Shown here piece by piece: positions 8,137 through 15,732 of a stretch of 28,000 nt of DNA. How positions within the stretch are numbered: position 1 is the first letter of the stretch; the number at the start of each line of letters is the position of its first letter. The notes under the pieces are model-generated. The model was not told the DNA's origin. It searched no databases and saw nothing but the letters and a program-made list of their open reading frames with translations. The DNA comes from an uncultured Verrucomicrobia subdivision 3 bacterium (lineage in GTDB: Bacteria; Verrucomicrobiota; Verrucomicrobiia; Limisphaerales; UBA11358), in contig CAIOUK010000020.1 in the NCBI GenBank assembly GCA_903861445.1, positions 1 through 28,000 of the forward strand. The letters run 5' to 3'. A program made the position numbers and the translations under genes.

Positions 8137-9702
8137 ATGAGTCGCCTTTGTGGTTTGTTGGTTTTAATCGGGAGCTTGCTGGCCACCACCATCGGCTTCG
8201 CGGCGGAGTCCGCCGAGGTCAATCTCGATTACGTCGCGCAGCGCGCCCTCGAACGCGCCAAGGCGCCCTTTCATTCGCCGCGCGCGGATTTGCCGAAGGT
8301 GCTGCGCCAGGATTTTCTCAACTACGACAAATATCGCGAAATCCGTTTCCGCCGCGACCGCGCGCTCTGGTCGCCGGATCAACTGCCCTTCCGCGTGGAA
8401 TTTTTTCATCCCGGCTACATCTATCAGGAACCAGTGCGCGTGAATGAATTTACGCTGACGCACACCCAACCGATCCGCTTCGTGCAGGATTTTTTCGATT
8501 ACGGTAAACTGGACATTGCGGACAAAATTCCGACGCGCACGGGCTACGCCGGTTTCCGCCTGCTGTATCCGCTGAATCAGACGAATCAAATGGATGAACT
8601 CGGCGCTTTTATCGGCGCGAGCTATTTCCGGCTGCTCGGCAAAAATCTGCGTTACGGCGCGTCCGCGCGCGGGCTGGCGCTCGATTCCGGCGAGGGCGAT
8701 CGCGGCGAGGAATTTCCCATCTTCACCGACTGGTGGCTCGGCAAACCGCAGAAGGAAGACACCGAACTGCGACTTTACGCGATCCTTGACAGCGTGAGTT
8801 GCGTTGGCGCGTATGAATTTTTCATCCGGCCCGGCGACACAACGACGTGCAGCATCAAGGCCGTTTTGTATTTCCGCGAAACCAACAACGTCACCGCCGT
8901 GGACAAAAGCCGGAAGCCCGTCAAGACCATCGGCCTCGCGCCGCTGACGAGCATGTTCTGGTTCGGCAAGGACACGGAACGGAAATTTGATGACTACCGC
9001 ACGGAAGTTCACGACAGCGACACGCTGCTCGTCCACATGGGCAACGGCGAAATTTTTGCCCGCCCGCTCGACAATCCGCCGGCGACGCGCCACCAGGTTT
9101 TTCACGCGCCGAACATCAAGGGCTTTGGCCTGCTCCAGCGCGAACGGAATTTCGCCGCGTATCAGGATATGTTCAATCCGTATCATCAGGTGCCGAGTGT
9201 GTGGGTCGAGCCGCAAGGCAACTGGGGCGACGGCGATCTGCACCTTGTCGAATTGAGCACCACTTACGAAGGCCTGGATAACATCGTCGCCTTCTGGGAT
9301 CCGAAGGAAAAACCTGCGCCGCTCTCGCCGTTGCGTTTCGGCTACACGCTGCACTGGGAAGGCGGCGACGCGGATGTGAAACGCTCGCCGGATCGCGTCG
9401 TCTCCACGCGCATCGGGCCGGACACGCAATTTGGCGGCCGCCAGTTCGTGATTGATTTCGACGGGCCGAAGTTTGACGCGATTCCAGAAAACAAACCGCC
9501 GGTGGCCATCGCCAATTGCAGCGGCGGCGCGCGCATTGCCGACTGTTCCGTCTTCCGCAATAATTTTGCCGGCACCTGGCGCGTGATCTTGAAAATGATT
9601 CCGCCCGCCGGCAGCAAGGACGCGGTGGATTTGCGCTGCTCGTTGTCGCAAGGCACGAACGTGGTCGGTGAAACCTGGGTTTATCAATGGAGCCCGCCCT
9701 GA
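8137..9702 (+). CDS. opgG: Periplasmic glucan biosynthesis protein OpgG/MdoG
   Basis: The 521-residue protein is similar in length to E. coli OpgG (511). ATG 8137 was chosen because it begins a normal signal peptide ('MSRLCGLLVLIGSLLATTIGFAA'); the in-frame GTG at 8095 would bury it. Recognisable MdoG-domain segments include 'VEFFHPGYIYQEPVRVNEF', 'AGFRLLYPLN', 'LGASYFR-type GASYFRLLG', 'RGLALDSG', 'NWGDGDLHLVELSTTYEGLDNIVAFW' and 'GGRQFVIDFDG'. OpgG acts in the periplasm in making or modifying the backbone of osmoregulated periplasmic glucans. It overlaps the next gene by 16 bases, forming a three-gene operon with opgH. Confidence 0.93.
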   Translation: MSRLCGLLVLIGSLLATTIGFAAESAEVNLDYVAQRALERAKAPFHSPRADLPKVLRQDFLNYDKYREIRFRRDRALWSPDQLPFRVEFFHPGYIYQEPVRVNEFTLTHTQPIRFVQDFFDYGKLDIADKIPTRTGYAGFRLLYPLNQTNQMDELGAFIGASYFRLLGKNLRYGASARGLALDSGEGDRGEEFPIFTDWWLGKPQKEDTELRLYAILDSVSCVGAYEFFIRPGDTTTCSIKAVLYFRETNNVTAVDKSRKPVKTIGLAPLTSMFWFGKDTERKFDDYRTEVHDSDTLLVHMGNGEIFARPLDNPPATRHQVFHAPNIKGFGLLQRERNFAAYQDMFNPYHQVPSVWVEPQGNWGDGDLHLVELSTTYEGLDNIVAFWDPKEKPAPLSPLRFGYTLHWEGGDADVKRSPDRVVSTRIGPDTQFGGRQFVIDFDGPKFDAIPENKPPVAIANCSGGARIADCSVFRNNFAGTWRVILKMIPPAGSKDAVDLRCSLSQGTNVVGETWVYQWSPP

Positions 9703-10343
9703 AAATTCTGCCGGACGTGTCCGGTGAAATCGCCGGGCGTTCGCTGGACGAATGGAACGCCGCGTATGTGAAAGTGGAAAACTACTTTCACGCGTTGCGC
9801 ATCCGCAACAAGCCGTTGCTCGGGCAACTCGTCCTGCGCGTGCTCGAACGCGCCCAACGCCGCGCGCCCGCCGAACCCGACCGCGCCGCCACCGAACTCG
9901 CCGCCGAAGAGATGGACAAGATTGTCACCGACTGGTTTTCCGAAGTGCTGCAAGTGTCGCCCATCGGCAGCGAACACACACTGTCCACGCGCGGCCGCCT
10001 CGCGCTGCTGCTCGCCGATATGCCGGGCAAATGGCAGGATCAATTTTTGCGTCCCGGCCCGTGGCCGGAGGAATTTGTCGAATCCATGCGCGAAAGTTTC
10101 TTCCGCGCCGGCCCGGATTTTCAATTGTCCAAAATGGCGCCGCGCCCGTTGGATCTCGGCCCGATCACTACGCTCACCAATTTCGGCAAGCTGCCTTACG
10201 TCCGCATGGTTTTGGTTTGGGCGTTTTTCGGGCTGCTGCTCGTTGCAATTTTTCAGAACACGCACGGTGGATTACAGGAGGTAAATGTCTATTTATACAA
10301 ATGTTTTCAGATGCTGATGGTCTGGCTCCAGCAATATGTCTAG
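9687..10343 (+). CDS. Unknown tail-anchored protein coupled between opgG and opgH
   Basis: The 218-residue product has a cytosolic-looking, charged N-terminal region (1-170) and one hydrophobic helix at about 171-189 ('VRMVLVWAFFGLLLVAIF'). It ends with a short amphipathic tail ('VYLYKCFQMLMVWLQQYV'). Its ATG lies inside the opgG 3' end (16-base overlap), and its stop overlaps the opgH ATG by 8 bases, so all three are translationally coupled. I do not recognise a domain. E. coli OpgH has a long cytosolic N-terminal region that the 719-residue OpgH here lacks, so this may be that region encoded separately with its own anchor. A phrase such as 'MPGKWQDQFLRPGPWPEEF' is weakly reminiscent of it. 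Coding by position is secure; the function is inference. Confidence 0.8.
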   Translation: MEPALKILPDVSGEIAGRSLDEWNAAYVKVENYFHALRIRNKPLLGQLVLRVLERAQRRAPAEPDRAATELAAEEMDKIVTDWFSEVLQVSPIGSEHTLSTRGRLALLLADMPGKWQDQFLRPGPWPEEFVESMRESFFRAGPDFQLSKMAPRPLDLGPITTLTNFGKLPYVRMVLVWAFFGLLLVAIFQNTHGGLQEVNVYLYKCFQMLMVWLQQYV

Positions 10344-12495
10344 GACACCCGACATCACCGATGTTTCCGCTCCAAGCTTGCACCGGGGTTTGCGGCTGTT
10401 TTGGTTTTTTTCCTCGGCGGTGTTGCTGACCGGCGCGGTCTCGATGCTGTTCGCCGATCTGCTCTGGCGCACCGGCTGGAGCGCGTCGCGCACCGTTTTG
10501 CTGGTGCTGTTCATCATCCTGTTTTTGCTCACCGCCATTGGTTGCATTCACGGCGTCTATGGTTTTTTTATCCGCATTTTCGGGACGAACCGTCGCATCA
10601 CCGGGTTGAAACCGTTCAAGTCGCAGAACATCGCCGGCGTCAGCACCGCCATCATTTTCCCGATTTACAACGAGGATTCTGTCCGCGTGCTGGAAGGGTT
10701 GCGCGCGACCTACGAATCGCTGGAACGCACCGGCCAGCTTGACCGATTTGACTTCTTCATCCTGAGCGACTCGACCAATCCCGACCGCTGGGTCGAGGAG
10801 GAAAAAAATTGGTGTGAACTGGTCCGTGATCTCGACGCGCTGGGCAAAATTTTTTACCGCCGCCGTTTGTTCAACGAGGAGCGCAAAAGCGGCAACGTCC
10901 GCGACTTCCTGAACACCTGGGGCAAACGCTACCGCTACTTCGTTTGCTGCGACGCCGACAGCGTGATGCGCGGCGAAACCCTCGTGGACTTGGTGAAACT
11001 GATGGAAGTGCATCCGACCGTCGGCCTGATCCAGACTGTGCCGGCGCTCGTGAACGCGGAAAGTTTGTTTGGCCGCATCCAGCAATTTGCCAATCGGCTT
11101 TACGCGCCGGTGTTCATCTCCGGCCTAAATTATTGGGCGCTGGATTTCGGAAATTATTGGGGCCACAACGCCATCATCCGCACCGAGCCGTTCATGCAGT
11201 ATTGCGATTTGCCGCAACTGCCGGGACGTAAACCTTTCGGCGGGCAAATCCTGTCGCACGATTTTGTCGAAGCCGCGCTGATGCTCCGCGAAAACTGGGC
11301 CGTGTGGCTCGCCTACGATTTGGAAGGCAGCTACGAGGAAGCGCCGCAGGCACTGATTGACAACGCCCAGCGCGAGCGCCGCTGGTGCCAGGGAAATCTG
11401 CAGCACAGCCTGGTGCTGTTTGCGAAAGGTTTGCGCGGCGTGAGCCGGATGCACTTGATTCTGGGGATTTTCGGCTACGTCGCCAGCCCGCTGTGGCTCG
11501 CATTCATGCTCACGTTCAACTGGATTTACTGGTATCAGAAATACACCGGCCTCTCGGACCTTCCGGTGGAATCTTTCAATCCGTATTTGAAAAGCTGGAG
11601 CGGCACGGCGCATGCGCTGTTAATTTTCGTCATTTGCATGGTCGTCATTATGCTGCCAAAATTTCTGGCGCTCATTGATCTGGCGCACGACTGGCCGCGG
11701 CGCAAGCAATTCGGCGGCCTGCTCAACGCCATCGGCGGCGTCCTCGGCGAAACCATTTTCTCCACGCTGCACGCGCCGTTGTTGATGCTCTGGCACACGC
11801 GGTTTGTGCTGACGAACATCGCCGGCATCAGCGTCGGCTGGACGACACAAAACCGTGATGCTGATGGCACGAGCTGGCTTTACGCCGCGAAACGCCATTG
11901 GGGCCACACGCTCATCGGCCTCGCGTGGGGTTGGTTCACCTGGAAGCTCGACCCAGGATTATTCTGGTGGTTTACGCCGGTGCTGGCGGGCATGGTTTTT
12001 TCTGTGCCGTTGAGCGTGCTGACCAGCCGCCGCAACCTCGGCGCACGCGCCAAAGCCGTCGGCCTTTTTCTGACACCGGAGGAAATTTGTCCGCCGCCGG
12101 AAATCGTTTCGCTGCGCTCGCACATGGCCATCCATGACTTGACCGAGGCGGAATACGAAACCAACCGCTGCCGGCCGCACGCGGGTCTCGCCGCCGCCGT
12201 GCTCGATCCGTATGTGAACGCGATTCACGTTTCCTTGCTGCGCGAAAAACAGTTGAACCCGGTTTATGCGGAACATTTCACGCGCATCGGCGCGGGCACG
12301 GACGCCGCGCGCGAACTCGGCGAAAAACTTTTGGCCGGCGGGCCGGAAAAATTGAAATCGTCCGAGCGCATGACCGTGCTGGCCGACCAGCGTGTCATGG
12401 TGTGGTTGCACCAGCAAGCCTGGGTGCGACCGGAAGAAAAGCTGGCGCCGTGGTGGCGCGCGATGATCCGCGAATTCAGCCAGCGGGAAAACTAG
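10336..12495 (+). CDS. opgH: Glucans biosynthesis glucosyltransferase OpgH/MdoH
   Basis: The 719-residue inner-membrane GT2 enzyme polymerises beta-glucan from UDP-glucose and exports it for OpgG. Two transmembrane helices (about 20-45 and 54-78) precede the catalytic domain. That domain shows 'AIIFPIYNED' from residue 105, the DxD as Asp206-Ala-Asp208 ('CCDADSVM'), 'YWGHNAIIR', the catalytic Asp309 in 'LSHDFVEAA', and QxxRRW from Gln345 ('QRERRWCQGN'). Several further helices follow ('LILGIFGYVASPLWLAFML', 'LLIFVICMVVIMLPKFLAL', 'FWWFTPVLAGMVFSVPL'). E. coli OpgH is 847 residues; the missing part is mainly the cytosolic N-terminus. The start ATG sits in the overlap with the upstream gene. 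Confidence 0.93.
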   Translation: MSRTPDITDVSAPSLHRGLRLFWFFSSAVLLTGAVSMLFADLLWRTGWSASRTVLLVLFIILFLLTAIGCIHGVYGFFIRIFGTNRRITGLKPFKSQNIAGVSTAIIFPIYNEDSVRVLEGLRATYESLERTGQLDRFDFFILSDSTNPDRWVEEEKNWCELVRDLDALGKIFYRRRLFNEERKSGNVRDFLNTWGKRYRYFVCCDADSVMRGETLVDLVKLMEVHPTVGLIQTVPALVNAESLFGRIQQFANRLYAPVFISGLNYWALDFGNYWGHNAIIRTEPFMQYCDLPQLPGRKPFGGQILSHDFVEAALMLRENWAVWLAYDLEGSYEEAPQALIDNAQRERRWCQGNLQHSLVLFAKGLRGVSRMHLILGIFGYVASPLWLAFMLTFNWIYWYQKYTGLSDLPVESFNPYLKSWSGTAHALLIFVICMVVIMLPKFLALIDLAHDWPRRKQFGGLLNAIGGVLGETIFSTLHAPLLMLWHTRFVLTNIAGISVGWTTQNRDADGTSWLYAAKRHWGHTLIGLAWGWFTWKLDPGLFWWFTPVLAGMVFSVPLSVLTSRRNLGARAKAVGLFLTPEEICPPPEIVSLRSHMAIHDLTEAEYETNRCRPHAGLAAAVLDPYVNAIHVSLLREKQLNPVYAEHFTRIGAGTDAARELGEKLLAGGPEKLKSSERMTVLADQRVMVWLHQQAWVRPEEKLAPWWRAMIREFSQREN

Positions 12496-12504
12496 GCGCG
12501 GGTT

Positions 12505-13356
12505 TCAGAAAAACGGATTGTGTTCCTTTTCTTCCGTCACTGTGGTGAGCAGGCCGTGGCCGGGACACAACAAAGTTTCCGCCGGGAGCGATAAAATCTG
12601 TTCGCGCACTTTTTGTTTGGCGAGTTTCCACTGACCGTTGCCGTTGCCCATCGAGCCGGCAAAAATCGTATCGCCCACGATGGCCACATGCGGCGCGTCT
12701 TCTTGCCAGTTACCGATGAGATAGGTCACGCCGTCGTCTGCGTGGCCGGGCGTTTCGCGGTGCGTGATGCGTAAGCCGCCGAGGTGGATGATCTCGGAAT
12801 TTTTATTGCGCTGCTCCACTGGCGCGTTTTTGGAGCCGGAATGGATTTTCACTTTGGGAAAGGCCGCGCGCAATTGTGGCAGTGCCTCGACGTGATCCCA
12901 ATGCGAGTGCGTGATGAAAATATGCCGCAGCGCCAGGCCTTCCGCCGCGATGAGGTCGAGCACGGGCTGGGCATCCAATCCAGTGTCGAACAGCGCCGCC
13001 TCGCGCTGAACTTCGTCCCAGACGAGATAACAATTGACCGAAAGCTCGTCATTTTTGGTAGTGATGACGCGGAGTTCGCGCCACGCGGACAAATCTTTTG
13101 GCGTCGGCAGCCAGCCATTCGCGAGGGCGGCGAGCTTGGCGGGATTTAATCCCAGCAGTTGGCCGAGCGCGGTGAAATTGATTTTCTGCGCGGACTGACC
13201 GGTGGCGCAGAACGCGGCAAATTCGCTTTCTGACAAATCCACTGCGTGGGCGGCGGCCGCGCTAGAAATATCATGCATCGCGCAGGCTTTGCGGATGATG
13301 TCGCCAAGATGATCTTCGAGTTGCACGAGCGAAACGGTAGCGAAAAATCTTCCCAT
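12505..13356 (-). CDS. MBL-fold metallohydrolase with N-terminal HTH-like domain
   Basis: Using ATG 13356 the protein is 283 residues. An in-frame TTG at 13428 would extend it by 24 non-conserved residues and run into the divergent gene. Residues about 12-75 form an XRE-like helix-turn-helix-type segment ('LGDIIRKACAMHDISSAAAA...LSESEFAAF...LGQLLGLNPAKLAALANGW'). The metallo-beta-lactamase domain follows, with 'THSHWDH', 'ETPGHADD', 'VGDTIFAGSMG' and 'CPGHG', all metal-binding positions of glyoxalase II-like hydrolases. The substrate is unknown; thioester or persulfide hydrolysis is common in this group. It is convergent with opgH, with 9 bases between the stops. Confidence 0.85.
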   Translation of the reverse strand: MGRFFATVSLVQLEDHLGDIIRKACAMHDISSAAAAHAVDLSESEFAAFCATGQSAQKINFTALGQLLGLNPAKLAALANGWLPTPKDLSAWRELRVITTKNDELSVNCYLVWDEVQREAALFDTGLDAQPVLDLIAAEGLALRHIFITHSHWDHVEALPQLRAAFPKVKIHSGSKNAPVEQRNKNSEIIHLGGLRITHRETPGHADDGVTYLIGNWQEDAPHVAIVGDTIFAGSMGNGNGQWKLAKQKVREQILSLPAETLLCPGHGLLTTVTEEKEHNPFF

Positions 13357-13370
13357 CGCAAGCGCGCGGC

Positions 13371-13399
13371 TTGAGCTGGCTTGGCCAGTCTGATAAAAT
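13371..13399 (+). promoter_or_regulatory. Possible promoter for the small membrane protein/surA/pdxA run
   Basis: TTGAGC at 13371-13376 and TAAAAT at 13394-13399 are separated by 17 bases, in the short gap between divergent genes. The implied transcript start falls at or just before GTG 13406, so the first gene would be nearly leaderless. This is pattern matching only. Confidence 0.35.
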
Positions 13400-13405
13400 T
13401 GGGCC

Positions 13406-13582
13406 GTGCTTTTCCGCAACAAAGACAAACCCCATGAACGGTTTTATCTGCTGCCCGGTCAGGGCGGGCAGAATCACCGCCGCAAGCAGCGGTTGTTGAT
13501 GCGTTGGAGCATTGTGGCGGCGCTGTTTTTTGGCGCGCTGTTGGCGGTTTTGCTGTGGTGGCTGGCCAAGCCGGGGGTTTGA
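13406..13582 (+). CDS. Small single-pass membrane protein (hypothetical, 58 aa)
   Basis: This short GTG-initiated frame encodes a basic, hydrophilic N-terminus ('LFRNKDKPHERFYLLPGQGG'), then an Arg/Lys-rich stretch, then one transmembrane helix ('WSIVAALFFGALLAVLLWWLA') and the ending KPGV. The positive-inside pattern is that of a genuine small inner-membrane protein with its N-terminus in the cytosol. It lies 46 bases before the surA start on the same strand. The start codon is uncertain and no strong ribosome-binding site was seen. I do not recognise a family. Confidence 0.5.
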   Translation: MLFRNKDKPHERFYLLPGQGGQNHRRKQRLLMRWSIVAALFFGALLAVLLWWLAKPGV

Positions 13583-13628
13583 GCCGCGCTTGACCGCACG
13601 ACAGCGGTTGTTACCATCGGGACATTCG

Positions 13629-14579
13629 ATGAAAACTTTCCGGTTCATTTTGGTGCTGGCCGTGTTTGCGCCGGCGTGCGTGCGGGCGGAAGTGGCCGAC
13701 GGCGTCAAGGCCGTCGTCAATGACCGCGCCATCAGCTTCGCGGAAGTGGAGGATTACACCCGCCCGGCCATCGAAGCGTTGCGCCGCCAATACGCCGGCC
13801 AGCCGGAAGTATTTCAGCAAAAGGTCAACGAGACTCTCAATGACAGTCTGGAGCAGCTCGTTGAACGGCAGATTATTCTCCACAGCTTCGATACCGATGG
13901 CTATAAGCTACCCGACAGCGCCGTGGACGAGATGGTGCAGGAACGCATCCGCGAACGTTTTGGCGACCGCGTTACGCTGATGAAAACCTTGCAGGCGCAG
14001 GGCCTGACCTTCGAGCAATTTCGCAAACAGGTGCGCGAGCAATACATCGAATCCGCTTTGCGCAACCAAAACGTGCAGCGCGAAATCATCGTCTCGCCCT
14101 ATAAAGTGCAGGCTTACTACGAAGCGAACGCCGACAAATTCAAACTGGATGACCAGGTCAAGCTGCGCATGATTGTCCTGACCAAAACTTCCGCCACCGA
14201 AACCAGCACGCTCCAGCTTGCGCGCGAAATCCAAAGCAAAATCAAGGCTGGCGCGTCGTTCGCCGAAATGTCCGGCGTCTACTCTCAAGGCTCGCAGCAG
14301 CATCAGGGCGGCGATTGGGGCTGGGTTGAACGTTCCGTGCTCCGCAAGGAACTGGCCGAGGTCGCCTTCACTTTGCCCATGGGCCAGGTGAGTGACCCAA
14401 TTGACGCCGGGGACACGATTTATCTCATGCTGGTGGAAGAGAAAAAACCGGCGCAGCTCAAACCGCTGGCCGACGTGCGCAATGATATTGAAAAAACGCT
14501 GCGCACCCAGCAACAGGCCCAATTGCAAAAACAGTGGATTGACGGGCTGAAGAAAAAAACCTTCATCCGCTACTTCTAA
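13629..14579 (+). CDS. surA: SurA-type periplasmic peptidylprolyl isomerase/chaperone
   Basis: ATG 13629 begins a signal peptide ('MKTFRFILVLAVFAPACVRA') and gives a 316-residue protein; longer in-frame starts add non-signal sequence. Residues about 22-150 match the SurA N-terminal chaperone helices ('VNDRAISFAEVEDYTRPAIEAL', 'LEQLVERQIIL'). Residues about 170-265 are one PpiC/parvulin domain ('GASFAEMSGVYSQGSQQHQGGDWGWVER', 'VAFTLPMGQVSDPI'). E. coli SurA has two parvulin domains; only one is present here. The role is folding of outer-membrane proteins in the periplasm. The next gene is pdxA, the same adjacency as surA-pdxA in E. coli, which supports the name. Confidence 0.85.
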   Translation: MKTFRFILVLAVFAPACVRAEVADGVKAVVNDRAISFAEVEDYTRPAIEALRRQYAGQPEVFQQKVNETLNDSLEQLVERQIILHSFDTDGYKLPDSAVDEMVQERIRERFGDRVTLMKTLQAQGLTFEQFRKQVREQYIESALRNQNVQREIIVSPYKVQAYYEANADKFKLDDQVKLRMIVLTKTSATETSTLQLAREIQSKIKAGASFAEMSGVYSQGSQQHQGGDWGWVERSVLRKELAEVAFTLPMGQVSDPIDAGDTIYLMLVEEKKPAQLKPLADVRNDIEKTLRTQQQAQLQKQWIDGLKKKTFIRYF

Positions 14580-14622
14580 AATTATAAATGAAGAATTGCG
14601 AGTGACGAATGAGGTAAGCACC

Positions 14623-15648
14623 GTGGAAAATCAAATTCGCAATTCGCAATTCGCAATTCGCAACTTCATCGGCATTTCCCTTGGCGACATCACCGGCATC
14701 GGCCCCGAAGTCGCGCTCAAGGCGATTGCGGCGGAAGCCGCCATGGACGACACCCGATACCTGTTGATCGGTGATGAGAATTGTATTCGCCGGTTGAACA
14801 CCTCGCTCGGACTCAATCTGCCGCTGAAAAAATTCGGCAACTACGGCGACATCGGAAGATTTTTTGCCTTCAATCCGCTCGCCGAGCCGCTGCCGGAAAA
14901 TCTGCCCGCCGGCTCGCCGCTCGCCGCCAACGCCGCCGTCGCCGCGCTGCACGATGGTGGCCACCGCTGTCTGCGGGGCGAACTCGATGCGCTCGTCACC
15001 GCGCCGGTGAACAAGGAATCCATCATCCGCGCTGGTCACAAGTTTGTTGGGCAAACAGAATTTCTCTCCGAGCTCGCCGGCACGAAACGCACCGCGATGA
15101 TGCTGCTCGGCACTGACGAACGCGGTCGTTGGCTGCGCGTCGCGCTGGCCACGGTTCACATCGCGCTCAAAGCTGTTCCCGAAAAATTGACGGCGGAAAA
15201 AATCACGCTCGCCATCGAACTCGCCGCGCAAGCCTGTCGCGACCTTGGTTTGCCACGCGCAAAAATTGCCGTCTGTGGTTTGAATCCGCACGCCGGTGAA
15301 GGCGGCGAATTTGGCGATGAAGAAATTACAACCATTGGCCCGACGGTCGAAGCGATGAAGAAGAAAGGTTTTGATGTCGTTGGCCCGTTGAGCGGCGACA
15401 CGGTTTTTCACTACGCGTTGAAAGGGGAATTTGACGCCGTCGTGGCGATGTATCACGACCAGGGACTTGCACCGCTGAAAGCCGTGGCCTTTGATAGCGG
15501 CATCAATTGGACGCTCGGTCTGCCCTTCATCCGAACCTCGCCCGATCACGGCACGGCTTACGACATCGCGGGGAAGGGAATTGCGAATTCCGGCAGCATG
15601 ATTGCCGCGATCCGGCTAGCGAAACAGCTCACGCGAAATAGAAAGTGA
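14623..15648 (+). CDS. pdxA: 4-hydroxythreonine-4-phosphate dehydrogenase PdxA
   Basis: The 341-residue NAD-dependent enzyme belongs to DXP-dependent pyridoxal phosphate synthesis in the cytosol. GTG 14623 is the favoured start: 'gaggtaa' lies about 8 bases upstream and only 15 residues precede the conserved 'IGISLGDITGIGPEV'. Metal-ligand histidines are present at about 179 ('ATVHIAL'), 223 ('LNPHAGEGG') and 278 ('MYHDQGL'). The substrate-phosphate motif, usually GHTE, reads GQTE (Gln144). The end has 'TSPDHGTAYDIAGKG'. The N-terminal residues are encoded by a 7-bp tandem repeat (14634-14661). It lies 43 bases after surA and ends at a large inverted repeat. Confidence 0.9.
   Translation: MENQIRNSQFAIRNFIGISLGDITGIGPEVALKAIAAEAAMDDTRYLLIGDENCIRRLNTSLGLNLPLKKFGNYGDIGRFFAFNPLAEPLPENLPAGSPLAANAAVAALHDGGHRCLRGELDALVTAPVNKESIIRAGHKFVGQTEFLSELAGTKRTAMMLLGTDERGRWLRVALATVHIALKAVPEKLTAEKITLAIELAAQACRDLGLPRAKIAVCGLNPHAGEGGEFGDEEITTIGPTVEAMKKKGFDVVGPLSGDTVFHYALKGEFDAVVAMYHDQGLAPLKAVAFDSGINWTLGLPFIRTSPDHGTAYDIAGKGIANSGSMIAAIRLAKQLTRNRK
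14634..14661 (+). repeat. Four tandem copies of AATTCGC at the pdxA 5' end
   Basis: Four perfect head-to-tail copies of the heptamer aattcgc occupy 14634-14661 and are translated as part of the divergent PdxA N-terminus ('QIRNSQFAIRN'). The preceding bases (about 14580-14612, 'aaatgaagaattgcgagtga') look like the same kind of low-complexity intergenic repeat. The repeat begins 11 bases after the proposed GTG start. Confidence 0.85.
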
Positions 15649-15727
15649 GTCGCGCGAAGGACGCGAAGGAAAAACTTTTACGCCTTGGCCGTTTTCTTCT
15701 TCGCCGACTTCGCGTCCTTCGCGCGAC
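15649..15727. repeat. 20-bp perfect inverted repeat, possible bidirectional terminator
   Basis: Bases 15649-15668 are exactly complementary to 15708-15727, with a 39-base spacer that can pair further (A-run against 'gtttt'). The palindrome starts directly after the pdxA stop and ends five bases before the trpC stop. It therefore fills the convergent gap and could end transcription from both sides. Its 'gcgaaggacgcgaagg' core resembles the repeats at 24655-24691 and 26403-26477, so it may belong to a dispersed family rather than being a dedicated terminator. Confidence 0.85.
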
Positions 15728-15732
15728 AATTT

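Noticed and set aside
8164..9687. 507-codon open frame on the minus strand
   Set aside because: It is a mirror of opgG caused by high GC at third codon positions; the peptide is Arg/Ala/His-rich with no domain, and opgG is unmistakable.
14634..14661. Heptamer repeat as a CRISPR or iteron array
   Set aside because: Units are contiguous with no spacers, only four copies, inside a coding region and without cas or rep genes.
14563..15549. 328-codon open frame on the minus strand
   Set aside because: It is antisense to pdxA; part of it is a translation of the heptamer repeat.
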